The notes beneath the pieces were generated by a model. It ran no database searches. It saw only the letters and a list, made by a program, of their open reading frames with translations, and was not told the origin of the DNA. This document shows, piece after piece, positions 43,959-52,701 of a stretch of DNA of 64,000 nt. The position numbers and the translations under genes are program-made. Origin of the DNA: Tildeniella torsiva UHER 1998/13D (GTDB taxonomy: Bacteria > Cyanobacteriota > Cyanobacteriia > Phormidesmidales > Phormidesmidaceae). Every line of letters begins with the position of its first letter. The first letter of the stretch is position 1. The stretch covers positions 62,001 to 126,000 of the forward strand of contig JAHHIH010000013.1 of assembly GCA_019358835.1 (NCBI GenBank), read 5' to 3'.

Positions 43959-45782
43959 ATGGCTCAAACTGATTTGTCTTCACCCCAGTCTAGTATTCCC
44001 ATGGTTCTGCCTCGCACTGGCGAGTCAGAGGCGCTGAAGCGCATTCGCCACACCTTTTCCCACGTCATGGCCATGGCGGTGCAGACTCTGTTTCCCAAAG
44101 TGCAGGTAACCATTGGCCCCTGGATTGACTACGGCTTTTATTACGACTTTGACAGTCCCGAGCCCTTCACCGACCAAGACCTGAAGGCGATCAAAAAAGA
44201 GATGATCAAAATCATCAACAAGGGGCTGCCGGTTACGCAAGAAACTGTGACCCGTGAGGAAGCTCAGCGCCGCATTGAGGCTTTGGGCGAGCCGTATAAG
44301 CTGGAGATTCTTCAGGATCTGAAAGATCCCATCACTCTTTACCATCTAGGTGACCAGTGGTGGGATCTCTGCGCTGGCCCCCACGTGGCCAGCACCGCCG
44401 ATCTCAATCCGAAGGCCTTTGAGCTTGAGAGCGTGGCCGGGGCCTACTGGCGCGGCGATGAAAACCGCGCCCAGCTCCAGCGCATCTACGGCACGGCCTG
44501 GGAAACACCGGAACAGCTTCAGGAGTATAAGCGCCGCCGCGAAGAGGCTAAGCGCCGCGACCACCGCAAGCTGGGCAAAGAGCTGGGCCTGTTTATTTTT
44601 GCCGACGATGTGGGGCCGGGGCTGCCTCTTTGGACTCCTAAGGGCACGGTGCTGCGCTCTACACTGGAAACATTCCTTAAAGAGGAGCAAACGAAGCGGG
44701 GATACCTGGGCGTGGTTACCCCCCACATTGCCCGCGTGGATCTATTCAAAATTTCGGGGCACTGGCAGAACTACCGGGAAGACATGTTTCCGCTGATGGC
44801 GGACGACGATGCGGCCCGCCTGGCGGAGGAGGGCTTTGTGATGAAGCCGATGAACTGCCCCTTCCATATTCAGATCTATAAGAGTGAGCTGCGCTCGTAC
44901 CGAGAGCTGCCCTTGCGCCTAGCGGAGTTTGGCACGGTATATCGCTACGAGCAGTCGGGAGAACTGGGCGGGCTCACCCGCGTGCGCGGCTTTACGGTGG
45001 ATGATTCGCACCTGTTTGTGCGCCCTGAGCAGCTCGACGACGAGTTTCTCAAGGTGGTCGATCTGATTCTCTCGGTGTTTCGTAGCCTGAAGCTGAAGAA
45101 TTTCAAGGCGCGGCTCAGCTTCCGCGACCCCGAATCTACCAAGTACATTGGCGGCGATGAGGTGTGGGAAGCCTCTCAAAACGCAATTCGCCGCGCCGTG
45201 CAAACCCTCGGGATGGACTATTTTGAGGCTCCGGGGGAGGCGGCTTTTTACGGGCCTAAGCTCGACTTTATCTTTCGGGATGCTCTGGAGCGGGAATGGC
45301 AGTTGGGCACGGTTCAGGTTGACTACAACCTGCCGGAGCGCTTTGACCTGGAATACGTAGCCGAAGATGGCTCCCGCCAGCGCCCGGTGATGATTCACCG
45401 CGCTCCGTTTGGCTCGTTAGAGCGACTGATCGGCATTTTGATTGAGGAGTACGCGGGCGACTTTCCCCTCTGGCTGGCCCCAATCCAGATGCGGCTGCTA
45501 CCTGTGACCGAGGAACAGCTGGGCTTTGCTCAATCCGTAGCCGATCAGCTATTGGCTAGGGGCGTGCGGGTGGAGGTGGATGCCAGCGGCGATCGCCTCG
45601 GCAAGATGGTGCGCAACGCCGAAAAGGCCAAGGTGCCGATCATGGCGGTGGTCGGCGCGAAGGAGCTGGAAGCCAACGCCCTCAACATTCGCACCCGCGC
45701 CCAGGGAGAGTTAGGTGCTCTGCCCGTAGCGGAGGTGGTGGAACGGGTGGCGGCGGCGATCGCAGCCCGAGAAGACTTCTAG
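43959..45782 (+). CDS. thrS: Threonine--tRNA ligase
   Basis: ThrS charges tRNA-Thr. The 607-residue product lacks the N-terminal TGS domain of E. coli ThrS and starts near the editing domain (HTFSHVMAMAVQTLFP), as cyanobacterial ThrS does. The class II catalytic core follows: MKPMNCPFHIQIYKSELRSYRELPLR, RYEQSGELGGLTRVRGFTVDDSH and MIHRAPFGSLERLIGILIEEYAG (quoted in parts), then the anticodon-binding domain (AKVPIMAVVGAKELEANALNIRTR). Candidate leader RNA lies upstream. Confidence 0.97.
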   Translation: MAQTDLSSPQSSIPMVLPRTGESEALKRIRHTFSHVMAMAVQTLFPKVQVTIGPWIDYGFYYDFDSPEPFTDQDLKAIKKEMIKIINKGLPVTQETVTREEAQRRIEALGEPYKLEILQDLKDPITLYHLGDQWWDLCAGPHVASTADLNPKAFELESVAGAYWRGDENRAQLQRIYGTAWETPEQLQEYKRRREEAKRRDHRKLGKELGLFIFADDVGPGLPLWTPKGTVLRSTLETFLKEEQTKRGYLGVVTPHIARVDLFKISGHWQNYREDMFPLMADDDAARLAEEGFVMKPMNCPFHIQIYKSELRSYRELPLRLAEFGTVYRYEQSGELGGLTRVRGFTVDDSHLFVRPEQLDDEFLKVVDLILSVFRSLKLKNFKARLSFRDPESTKYIGGDEVWEASQNAIRRAVQTLGMDYFEAPGEAAFYGPKLDFIFRDALEREWQLGTVQVDYNLPERFDLEYVAEDGSRQRPVMIHRAPFGSLERLIGILIEEYAGDFPLWLAPIQMRLLPVTEEQLGFAQSVADQLLARGVRVEVDASGDRLGKMVRNAEKAKVPIMAVVGAKELEANALNIRTRAQGELGALPVAEVVERVAAAIAAREDF

Positions 45783-45785
45783 CCT

Positions 45786-46199
45786 CTAGGGAGCGTCAGG
45801 CAGGTCAGACTCAATCTCGCGCAGGTCACTGAGCGATTGCTCCATGGATTCGATCAGCCATCGCACCTCTTGATCGTGGGCCTGCTGCTGTCGCTGTGCC
45901 AGGTCGGCCAGCACGCTCAGGCAGGAGTCCATACCCGCAGCGAACTCGTAGCGGGTGACAGCGTCTTCGCCCCGAAAGGTACCGTCGGGGTAGCCGCTGA
46001 CGCAGCCGTAGACCCCAGCCAGATTCAGCAGAGCCTCGTAGGCCCAGTGGTCAGGCGATACATCGGTAAAGGGAAGAACGAGCTGCTGTTCAGCGCCCTG
46101 GGCAACGGGTTCTGCCTGGGCGGGGGCGATCGCTCCCAGGCCTCCAAAACCAAGCCCTAGAGCGATCGCGCTGACTTTGATCACTGAGTTTGTGTGCAT
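45786..46199 (-). CDS. Small exported protein with S-layer homology domain
   Basis: ATG 46199 has AGGA eight bases upstream. The 137-residue product has a signal peptide (VIKVSAIALGLGFGGLGAIAPAQA), then one SLH-type repeat (FTDVSPDHWAYEALLNLAGVYGCVSGYPDGTFRGEDAVTRYEFA; quoted in part: DVSPDHWAYEALLNL, GYPDGTFRGEDAVTRYEFA), then a helical C-terminus (QEVRWLIESMEQSLSDLREI). SLH domains bind cell-wall polymer; in cyanobacteria they also occur at the start of SLH-OprB porins. The porin part is absent here. Convergent with thrS. Confidence 0.88.
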   Translation of the reverse strand: MHTNSVIKVSAIALGLGFGGLGAIAPAQAEPVAQGAEQQLVLPFTDVSPDHWAYEALLNLAGVYGCVSGYPDGTFRGEDAVTRYEFAAGMDSCLSVLADLAQRQQQAHDQEVRWLIESMEQSLSDLREIESDLPDAP

Positions 46200-46327
46200 C
46201 ACAAAAATCCTAATTACCTATTCCTTGCGAACCATTCATCCCCGACTTTACACCTCAGTCTGCCAGAGGCTTCTCAAAAAGTGATAGTATCCTTGGCCTA
46301 AATGTTCCACGCCCGCCGGAGGCTTTT

Positions 46328-47278
46328 GTGGTGTCAACGCCCATCTCTGTTACTGTGCCCGCCACAACCGCCAACATTGGCCCCGGCTTTGACTGTTTGG
46401 GGGCAGCGCTGACGCTCTACAATCACTTTCGCTTTACGGCCCTTGATGGGGCGGCGGGAACAGTTGCGATCGCGGTGAGCGGTCTAGAGGCCGACCGTGT
46501 GGTGATGGACAGTTCTAACCTGGTCTACAAAGCCTTTACTTATTTTTATGAGCAGCAGGGGCTAGCGGTGCCAGCGGTCGAGATTGCGATTGATTTAGCC
46601 GTTCCCTTGGCGCGGGGGCTGGGCAGCTCGTCTACCGCGATTGTGGGCGGGCTGCTGGGGGCCAATGCGCTCTGCGAAACGCCCCTCGATCAATCGGCTG
46701 TAGTGGAGATGGCGATCGCCCTAGAGGGCCACCCTGATAATGTTGTACCCGCTTTAATAGGGGGCTGCCAGCTGGCGGTCGGCAATGCTGACGGCCCCGC
46801 TACCCTGTGCCCCATCCCCTGGCATGCCGACATTGTGCCGGTGGTGATTGTGCCCGACTTTGAGCTTTCGACCGCCGCCGCCCGTCAGGTCTTACCCACC
46901 AGCTACAGCCGCGCCGATGCTATTTTCAACACCGCTCACCTGGGGCTGCTGCTGCGGGGACTAGAGAGCGGTCGAGAGGACTGGCTGCGGGTGGCCCTGG
47001 GCGATCGCATTCACCAGCCCTACCGCCAATCCCTGATTCCAGGTTACGACGCTGTAACGGCTGCCGCCCTGGCGGCTGGGGCCTACGGTTTAGTCATTAG
47101 CGGTGCTGGCCCCACGCTGCTAGCCCTCACGCCGACCGTCCACAGTGCTGCCGTAGGCGATGCAATGGCCACGGCATGGGCCAAGACCGGGCAGTCAGCC
47201 ACGACCCATGTCCTGAGCCTAGACACCACTGGAGCCCAAGTAACCCCTGCCTACACGGCTCAGGCGTCAGGTCTCTAG
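46328..47278 (+). CDS. thrB: Homoserine kinase
   Basis: ThrB phosphorylates homoserine on the way to threonine. The 316-residue GHMP-family enzyme shows TVPATTANIGPGFDCLG, the ATP-binding PLARGLGSSSTAIVGGL, LEGHPDNVVPALIGG and the C-terminal ISGAGPTLLAL. GGAGG six bases upstream supports the GTG at 46328; a second GTG follows at 46331. It is separated from thrS only by the SLH gene on the other strand. The DUF39 protein at 36518 acts on the same branch point in methanogens. Confidence 0.96.
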   Translation: MVSTPISVTVPATTANIGPGFDCLGAALTLYNHFRFTALDGAAGTVAIAVSGLEADRVVMDSSNLVYKAFTYFYEQQGLAVPAVEIAIDLAVPLARGLGSSSTAIVGGLLGANALCETPLDQSAVVEMAIALEGHPDNVVPALIGGCQLAVGNADGPATLCPIPWHADIVPVVIVPDFELSTAAARQVLPTSYSRADAIFNTAHLGLLLRGLESGREDWLRVALGDRIHQPYRQSLIPGYDAVTAAALAAGAYGLVISGAGPTLLALTPTVHSAAVGDAMATAWAKTGQSATTHVLSLDTTGAQVTPAYTAQASGL

Positions 47279-47405
47279 CGAATTTTCCCATGCTGGGCTA
47301 CGCCACTGCCGGGCAGCTAGATGCCTAGGACGCCTTGGAACTTTCAGGAGCCCTAAGCATTTAGCTACGGCACTGCTTTCACACCCAGGGGAGCAAATGT
47401 AACGT

Positions 47406-47427
47406 TTTAGATATTGACGTATCTAAA
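47406..47427. promoter_or_regulatory. 22-bp inverted repeat upstream of ndhD
   Basis: TTTAGATA TTGACG TATCTAAA is a perfect 8-bp inverted repeat in the AT-rich 548-base gap between thrB and ndhD. It could be an operator for ndhD or the end of the thrB transcript. It lies ~110 bases upstream of the candidate promoter. Confidence 0.4.
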
Positions 47428-47538
47428 TGTGAATGCTCACTGCAATTAATTCAAATGCGCAAAACGCCTGAAATGCACGTGCAGACTTCACAGCAGCTAC
47501 TTAAGCATCAAAATTTTGCGACTTTGAGTGAAAATTGC

Positions 47539-47568
47539 TTATCAAATGTTTATTAAGTTTCCTATACT
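47539..47568 (+). promoter_or_regulatory. Candidate sigma-70-type promoter of ndhD
   Basis: TTATCA (47539-47544) and TATACT (47563-47568) with an 18-base spacer. The -10 matches consensus in five of six bases and the -35 in four. It would give a leader of about 250 bases before ATG 47827. The gap contains no other convincing gene; the ORF at 47748 is in another frame and ignored. Confidence 0.45.
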
Positions 47569-47826
47569 AAGGACGGGCGCAAAGATAGGTATATCTCTCT
47601 ATCGATCTTGCAGTCCGGTTTGTTACTTCGCCGTGCCCTTAAGGCAACGGTTCGCTCGCTGAAGTCCTCCGACCTCCTCACTCTAGGGTAGGCCGCCGCG
47701 AACAGCATTAGTAGCTCGTCTTTTCTAGATGTCTACGTCAAGGGTGTGTGTCCGCCTCAAACCAGACACTAAAACCGGAATCTGAATGCGCTGGCTGTTT
47801 CTGTAGTACTACTCACGCGAATTGGC

Positions 47827-49437
47827 ATGCTAACCGAGCAATTTCCGTGGCTGACGACCCTAGTTGTGTTGCCTTTACTGGCGATTTTGCCGATACCGGT
47901 ACTGCCCGATCGCAATGGGCAAACCCTACGCTGGTATGCCTTGGGCATTGGCTTTATCGAGTTTTCGCTGATTCTCTACACGTTTGTTAACTTTTACGAC
48001 CTTAACCAGTCTGGTCTCCAGCTGGTAGAACGCTACGACTGGGTGCCCCAGGTGGGCCTCACCTGGTCTCTCGGGGCCGATGGCCTTGCCATGCCCCTGG
48101 TGGTGCTGAGCGGTCTGGTGACTACCCTGGCCATCTTGGCTTCGTGGAATATCACCCGCCGTCCCCGCCTCTACTTCAGCCTGCTGCTGGTGATGTACAG
48201 CGCCCAGGTCGGGGTCTTTTTGGCCCAGGATCTGGTCATGTTCTTCTTCATGTGGGAACTGGAGCTGGTGCCGGTGTACCTGCTGATTTCCATCTGGGGC
48301 GGCAAAAAACGCCTCTACGCCGCCACTAAATTTATTCTCTATACCGCCATTGGCTCTATTTTTATATTGGTAGCGGCCCTGGCAATGGCCTTTTATGGCG
48401 ATACCGTTACCTTCAACCTGACGGAGCTGGCCCAAAAAGACTACAGCCTGACTTTCCAGCTCCTGGTCTACGCGGCCTTTTTGGTGGCCTTTGCTGTTAA
48501 GCTGCCGATTTTTCCGCTGCACACCTGGCTACCCGACGCCCACAGCGAAGCCCCTGCTGCCGTATCAATGATTTTGGCTGGGGTGCTGCTCAAAATGGCG
48601 GGCTATGGCCTGATTCGCATGAACATTGAGATGCTGCCCGACGCGCACCTCTACTTCGCGCCTTTCTTGGCTATCCTCGGCGTGGTCAACGTTATCTACG
48701 CGTCGATGACGGCCTTTGGTCAAGACAACCTCAAGCGCCGCATGGCCTATTCGTCGGTGGCCCACATGGGCTTTGTGCTGATTGGCTGCTCGGCCTTCAC
48801 CACCCTGGGCATGAGCGGCGCTATGCTGCAAATGATCTCCCACGGGCTGATTGCGGCGGTGATGTTTTTCCTCTCTGGGGTGACCTACGAGCGCACCCAA
48901 ACCCTCGATATGGACGAGATGGGGGGAATCGCCCGCAAGATGCCCACCAGCTTCGCCTTCTTTACCGCCGCTTCTATGGCCTCGCTGGCCCTGCCCGGCA
49001 TGAGCGGGTTTGTCAGCGAGATTGCGGTGTTCCTGGGTATGGCCACCAGCGATGTCTACAGCACGACCTTTAAGACCGTCATTATCGTCGGTGCTGCGGT
49101 TGGTGTGGTGCTGTCGCCCATTTATCTACTCTCTATGCTGCGCCGCATTTTCTACGGTGACGCGGGTGAGGTGGTCGCTAAGGTGCCCAACATTATCGAC
49201 ATTCGCCCCCGTGAAGCCTTTGTGGCGGCCTGTCTGCTGGTGCCGATCATCGGTATTGGCATCTACCCTAAGCTGGCGACTCAGGTCTACGACGCCAAAA
49301 CCGTTGAGGTGGCTAGCCGAGTGCAAAACACTCTGCTGGCGGCAGCACCGGCCTCGCCTCTCTACGCCCACATTATGGTGGCACCCCAGGTGACAGTCGC
49401 TGAACTGCCCACCGCTTTGACCGCCCAAATTGACTAA
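47827..49437 (+). CDS. ndhD: NAD(P)H-quinone oxidoreductase subunit 4 (NdhD)
   Basis: NdhD is a proton-pumping antiporter-like subunit of cyanobacterial NDH-1, in the thylakoid membrane. The 536-residue protein is almost entirely membrane helices and carries conserved motifs: [22 protein letters not shown] (catalytic Glu), [37 protein letters not shown] (Lys and His in the pump path; quoted in parts), and [12 protein letters not shown]. Cyanobacteria have several paralogues (NdhD1-D4). ndhF is not adjacent, so the paralogue number is left open; the sequence is closest to the D1/D2 respiratory-cyclic type. A good terminator follows. Confidence 0.95.
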   Translation: MLTEQFPWLTTLVVLPLLAILPIPVLPDRNGQTLRWYALGIGFIEFSLILYTFVNFYDLNQSGLQLVERYDWVPQVGLTWSLGADGLAMPLVVLSGLVTTLAILASWNITRRPRLYFSLLLVMYSAQVGVFLAQDLVMFFFMWELELVPVYLLISIWGGKKRLYAATKFILYTAIGSIFILVAALAMAFYGDTVTFNLTELAQKDYSLTFQLLVYAAFLVAFAVKLPIFPLHTWLPDAHSEAPAAVSMILAGVLLKMAGYGLIRMNIEMLPDAHLYFAPFLAILGVVNVIYASMTAFGQDNLKRRMAYSSVAHMGFVLIGCSAFTTLGMSGAMLQMISHGLIAAVMFFLSGVTYERTQTLDMDEMGGIARKMPTSFAFFTAASMASLALPGMSGFVSEIAVFLGMATSDVYSTTFKTVIIVGAAVGVVLSPIYLLSMLRRIFYGDAGEVVAKVPNIIDIRPREAFVAACLLVPIIGIGIYPKLATQVYDAKTVEVASRVQNTLLAAAPASPLYAHIMVAPQVTVAELPTALTAQID

Positions 49438-49463
49438 ATTTTGAAGTCCAGTCCGTCGGTCGA

Positions 49464-49504
49464 TCGCTGCACTCTAGCCCCAGGGCTGGGGTGCAGCGAT
49501 TTTT
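49464..49504 (+). terminator. Rho-independent terminator after ndhD
   Basis: TCGCTGCAC (49464-49472) pairs with GTGCAGCGA (49491-49499), with AGCCC/GGGCT inside, and is followed by five Ts. It is the strongest classical terminator in the window. Confidence 0.85.
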
Positions 49505-49673
49505 AAAGGGCCGACAGTTTTGAAGACAATTTACACACTGTCTATGGGCACTCTGACAGGCAAGGGCAAACAACCACAATGATGGTAGGCGAATCGCGCA
49601 TCCCCCAAGCGACGCCAGCGACCCGCCAGTAACCCGATAGATCAACTTTGGTGCAGTTCTTCCTAAACAAGCT

Positions 49674-49850
49674 ATGGCTCAGCAACATCCGTGTCCTCAC
49701 TGCAATAATCAACAGCTGCTGCGGATTGGGGTGCGCGGCATTCGCCAGTGCGCTCGCTGCAAGGCTTATGTAGATGTGCGATTCGCGAAGCGATCCGTCC
49801 CGGAATCGCGCCACTGGCTCAAGCGTCTGATTCGCGATCGGGCTGCCTAG
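49674..49850 (+). CDS. 58-residue zinc-ribbon protein (not in ORF track)
   Basis: This ORF is just below the track's length cut. ATG 49674 to TAG 49848-49850 encodes 58 residues: CPHC, 15 residues later CARC, i.e. two CxxC pairs of a zinc ribbon, then a basic helix (SRHWLKRLIRDRAA). The four-cysteine pattern and codon use support a real gene. A repeat-like hairpin (GCGATTC...GAATCGC, 49778-49809) sits inside the frame and encodes RFAKRSVPES. It lies after the ndhD terminator and 57 bases before the sulfite-oxidase-like gene on the same strand. Confidence 0.7.
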   Translation: MAQQHPCPHCNNQQLLRIGVRGIRQCARCKAYVDVRFAKRSVPESRHWLKRLIRDRAA

Positions 49851-49907
49851 GTTCTCATATCTGCTAGATCTGGGTAACAATAAAGGTGCCCTAGTTTGCG
49901 AGGCCCT

Positions 49908-50504
49908 ATGGTCGGCAAGTTTTTCCACAAACCAGGCCCAGAGCTGGCCGATCGCGTTCCTCCTGGTCAGCATTTGGCTAAAGGATTTCCGGTGCTTACC
50001 TACGGGGATACGCCCCAGGTGACCCAGGCCGACTGGAGCTTGAGCATTACGGGGCTGGCCCAGGCGAAAACCTTTACCTGGGATGACATGATGGCGCTGT
50101 CCCAGGTGGAGATCACCGCTGATTTTCACTGCGTTACCACCTGGTCAAAGCTAGATGTGACCTGGCGCGGTGTTGCCGTCCCCGATCTGATGGAGCAGCT
50201 GGTTGTGGAGCCTGAGGCTACCCACGTCATGCTGCACTGCTACGGCGGCTACACCACCAACCTGACCCTGGCCGACTTTGCTCGACCCGAAAACTTTTTT
50301 GCCCACACCCTAGAGGGTGAGCCGCTGCCTGCTGAGCACGGCGGCCCCATGCGCCTGGTGGTGCCCCATCTCTATGCCTGGAAAAGCGCCAAATGGATTA
50401 ACGGCGTGGAGTTTCTGGCCGCGCCGGCCCTGGGCTTTTGGGAGCGCAACGGCTACCACGAGCGAGGCGAGCCCTGGGCCGAGGAGCGCTACAGCGATCG
50501 CTAG
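49908..50504 (+). CDS. Sulfite oxidase-like molybdopterin oxidoreductase
   Basis: The 198-residue product is a stand-alone oxidoreductase molybdopterin-binding domain. The molybdenum-ligating cysteine lies in ITADFHCVTTWSKLDVTWRG, and the rest follows the family: LHCYGGYTTNLTL, LPAEHGGPMRLVVPHLYAWKSAKWINGVEF. No signal peptide or Tat motif is seen, unlike YedY/MsrP, so it is cytoplasmic. I use ATG 49908 (GAGG upstream). Substrate unknown. The two MOSC proteins in this window also belong to molybdenum-cofactor biology. Confidence 0.88.
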   Translation: MVGKFFHKPGPELADRVPPGQHLAKGFPVLTYGDTPQVTQADWSLSITGLAQAKTFTWDDMMALSQVEITADFHCVTTWSKLDVTWRGVAVPDLMEQLVVEPEATHVMLHCYGGYTTNLTLADFARPENFFAHTLEGEPLPAEHGGPMRLVVPHLYAWKSAKWINGVEFLAAPALGFWERNGYHERGEPWAEERYSDR

Positions 50505-50506
50505 GC

Positions 50507-50809
50507 CTACCGATTGCCGTAGCGGCCCCAGCTTAAAAACGCGGTGACGATGTAGAGCACAATGGTCGAACCGATAATCGACGGAACCAGCGGTACGCCT
50601 TGAAAGCTCCAAGTCAACCAGGGCAGGCTAAAACTGTATTGCTGAAGCAGGTAGTCGGCGACCCACTGCCCCACAAACACGCCGATCAGACCAATTAGCA
50701 CTAGGCCCAGCAGCTTGCCGGGCACCTGTCGGGGAACTAAGATATTGGCTGCAAAGGCGCAGGCCATGGCGATGAGAACTTGAACGAGCAGACTAATCAG
50801 GTCATCCAT
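50507..50809 (-). CDS. GlsB/YeaQ/YmgE-type small membrane protein
   Basis: The 100-residue product has three hydrophobic helices (LISLLVQVLIAMACAFAANIL, LLGLVLIGLIGVFVGQWVADYLL, VPSIIGSTIVLYIVTAFLSW), with a glycine-rich middle helix typical of the GlsB/YeaQ/YmgE transglycosylase-associated family. These are stress-linked membrane proteins without known activity. Convergent with the molybdopterin gene, stops two bases apart. Confidence 0.8.
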   Translation of the reverse strand: MDDLISLLVQVLIAMACAFAANILVPRQVPGKLLGLVLIGLIGVFVGQWVADYLLQQYSFSLPWLTWSFQGVPLVPSIIGSTIVLYIVTAFLSWGRYGNR

Positions 50810-50911
50810 AAGGTTCGTGCTCCTGAAACCAGTTGTCTGGCCTATATAGATTTACTGTACCCATCTGTGGCCCCTGCAATCTCTGAAACGCAGGCTTAGG
50901 GGTCGTTTGGG

Positions 50912-52360
50912 TTAAATCCACCCCTGTATGGCGGCTTGGTAGACAGCCTGATAGCGATTTTTGGCCTGGAGTTTAGTGAGGCTATTGTTGATGTGGAACT
51001 TTACCGTGCTCTCGCTGATGTAGAGGCGGGTGGCAATGTCGCGATCGCGCAGCCCCTGAGCCAGCAACGCCATAATCTCTTGCTCCCGTTCAGACGGACG
51101 CGGCGGGCCAGAGTCACCGGAGACTGCTTCTACCGGCTGCCCCTGGCTGACCCGCTGCACAACCTGACGCAGCTGGTCAACGTCTACCGTCCAGTCGATC
51201 ACCGCTCGAACCGATGGCGGGGGCGACGCCTTAACCCGCACCCAAATCGTATGGGCAGCCTCTTGGGCAATGGGGCCACTGTCGGTAATGACTACAGCCT
51301 CGGGATCTGAAGGGTCACACACCGTCAGTTGAGCTTTGTAGGCCATACAGGTCAGGGCTACCTGCACCAGGGCCGTGGTGCACTGAATGCTGACTTTAGC
51401 CCCTGGTGGCCCGACAGTATAGGGAGTTTGCAGGGCAATTTGCACCATCTGTTGCTGAGGCCCAGGCTGGGTTTGCAGACTGCCCCCCAGGCAGGTGGCC
51501 ATAAACCGCAGCTGGTGACAGCGCGATCGCCACTGGGCCGCTGTGTCGTAGGCCGCCTGCGCTCCATCGGCGGTCGGTATGGCGACGATCGCCTCTAGCA
51601 CCACATCGGTCGCACCGTAGACCAGCCGAGCGTAGTCACAGTTAAATTCGGCTAGCAGCTCGGCTAACTGCACAAACACATGGCTAATGGAGGCGGACAG
51701 CGCTGTTTCGGTACCCACCAATGCCATCGTCGTGCTCTTCAGAATTGTGGCCAGCTGGTCAGAGAGGGTCGTTTGCTGCGCTAAGGCCCCTGCACCCGGA
51801 GGCTGCTTGGTGTCTACGCTCAGTGCTGCGTCGAGGGCGATGGTGGCCGTCATGCAGAGCACCTGCAACACCTCTAGAAATTCTGCCGCCATCGGGCTGC
51901 GGCTAAAGGTGGCCAGCACCCCAATGACGCGATCGCCCGTCATCAGCGGGTAGCCCGCAAACCCTTGAATGTGGTTGGCGATCGCCCAGTCTCGATCTTT
52001 GACCCAGGCCTCTTCTGCCAAGCGATTGCTCAAAAAGGGCACCCGATTTTGGGCAATTTTGCCGACCTTATAGGCCCCCATGGGCACCCGCGCAAAGGAG
52101 CCGTTGGTGTGGGTGTACAGCCCCGAAGAGGCCACCAGTCGAAGGGCGGTTTGGTCGGGTTCTACGACCCAGATGCGGGCAAACGCGCAGCCAAACTGAC
52201 CCACTAGACCATCGGTGATGATCCGGGCAATGGGCTCAACCTCAAGGCAGCCCGACAACCGCTGAGCAATCTTGTTGACCCGCTGCAAATCGAGCAGCAG
52301 CCGAGTCTGGTTGGGCACGTCAATGTTGGAGCTTTCCACCTCTACAGGAGCAACACTCAC
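50912..52360 (-). CDS. GAF domain LuxR-type transcriptional regulator
   Basis: The 482-residue product has a GAF domain at ~15-190 (LLLDLQRVNKIAQRLSGCLEVEPIARII, RVPFLSNRLAEEAWVKD, GFAGYPLMTGDRVIGVLATFS), a ~200-residue middle region that may be a second sensor, and a C-terminal LuxR/NarL HTH (PSEREQEIMALLAQGL, IATRLYISESTVKFHINNSLTKL). I choose the GTG at 52360 because AGGA lies a few bases upstream and the track's longer start crosses a palindromic promoter region. There is no REC domain, so the signal is probably a ligand bound by GAF. A 16-bp palindrome 33 bases upstream may be its own operator. Confidence 0.88.
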   Translation of the reverse strand: MSVAPVEVESSNIDVPNQTRLLLDLQRVNKIAQRLSGCLEVEPIARIITDGLVGQFGCAFARIWVVEPDQTALRLVASSGLYTHTNGSFARVPMGAYKVGKIAQNRVPFLSNRLAEEAWVKDRDWAIANHIQGFAGYPLMTGDRVIGVLATFSRSPMAAEFLEVLQVLCMTATIALDAALSVDTKQPPGAGALAQQTTLSDQLATILKSTTMALVGTETALSASISHVFVQLAELLAEFNCDYARLVYGATDVVLEAIVAIPTADGAQAAYDTAAQWRSRCHQLRFMATCLGGSLQTQPGPQQQMVQIALQTPYTVGPPGAKVSIQCTTALVQVALTCMAYKAQLTVCDPSDPEAVVITDSGPIAQEAAHTIWVRVKASPPPSVRAVIDWTVDVDQLRQVVQRVSQGQPVEAVSGDSGPPRPSEREQEIMALLAQGLRDRDIATRLYISESTVKFHINNSLTKLQAKNRYQAVYQAAIQGWI

Positions 52361-52393
52361 GGGTATTCCTGAGATTTTCTGTCTATAGGTTGA

Positions 52394-52409
52394 ATTGAAC
52401 CGGTTCAAT
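52394..52409. promoter_or_regulatory. Perfect 16-bp palindrome at the LuxR-type gene promoter
   Basis: ATTGAACCGGTTCAAT is self-complementary and lies 33 bases upstream of the LuxR-GAF start. On the minus strand it overlaps a possible -35 (TTGAAC), with TATAGA 15 bases further down as a -10. Size and symmetry suit a dimeric HTH regulator, consistent with autoregulation. Confidence 0.55.
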
Positions 52410-52701
52410 ACTCTGTATCGGTTGACACGCCTTAGGTCTTTTATGTCAGATTGCCCAACCAAATTGCCAAAACCTTGGGTAGAGGCCAATGGTTTCACCC
52501 CAGGGGCGATCGCCGCCAAATGCTGATGGGTCTGTCAAGACTCGGTAAACTTTCTAACCTGGCCTCAGCCACATCTAGGTGTTTTTTGTTAGAACGTGAG
52601 CGGAGTATGAACTTCGCCCACGCCGCAGGTTCACCCGCGAGTCACCCGGATTATGCATCTGCCTCTTGTAGTTATTGAAAGCCCCCGTTTCGGAGAAGCA
52701 G

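Noticed and set aside
47748-47990. 80-residue ORF across the ndhD start
   Set aside because: Overlaps the ndhD N-terminus in another frame and lacks any pattern.
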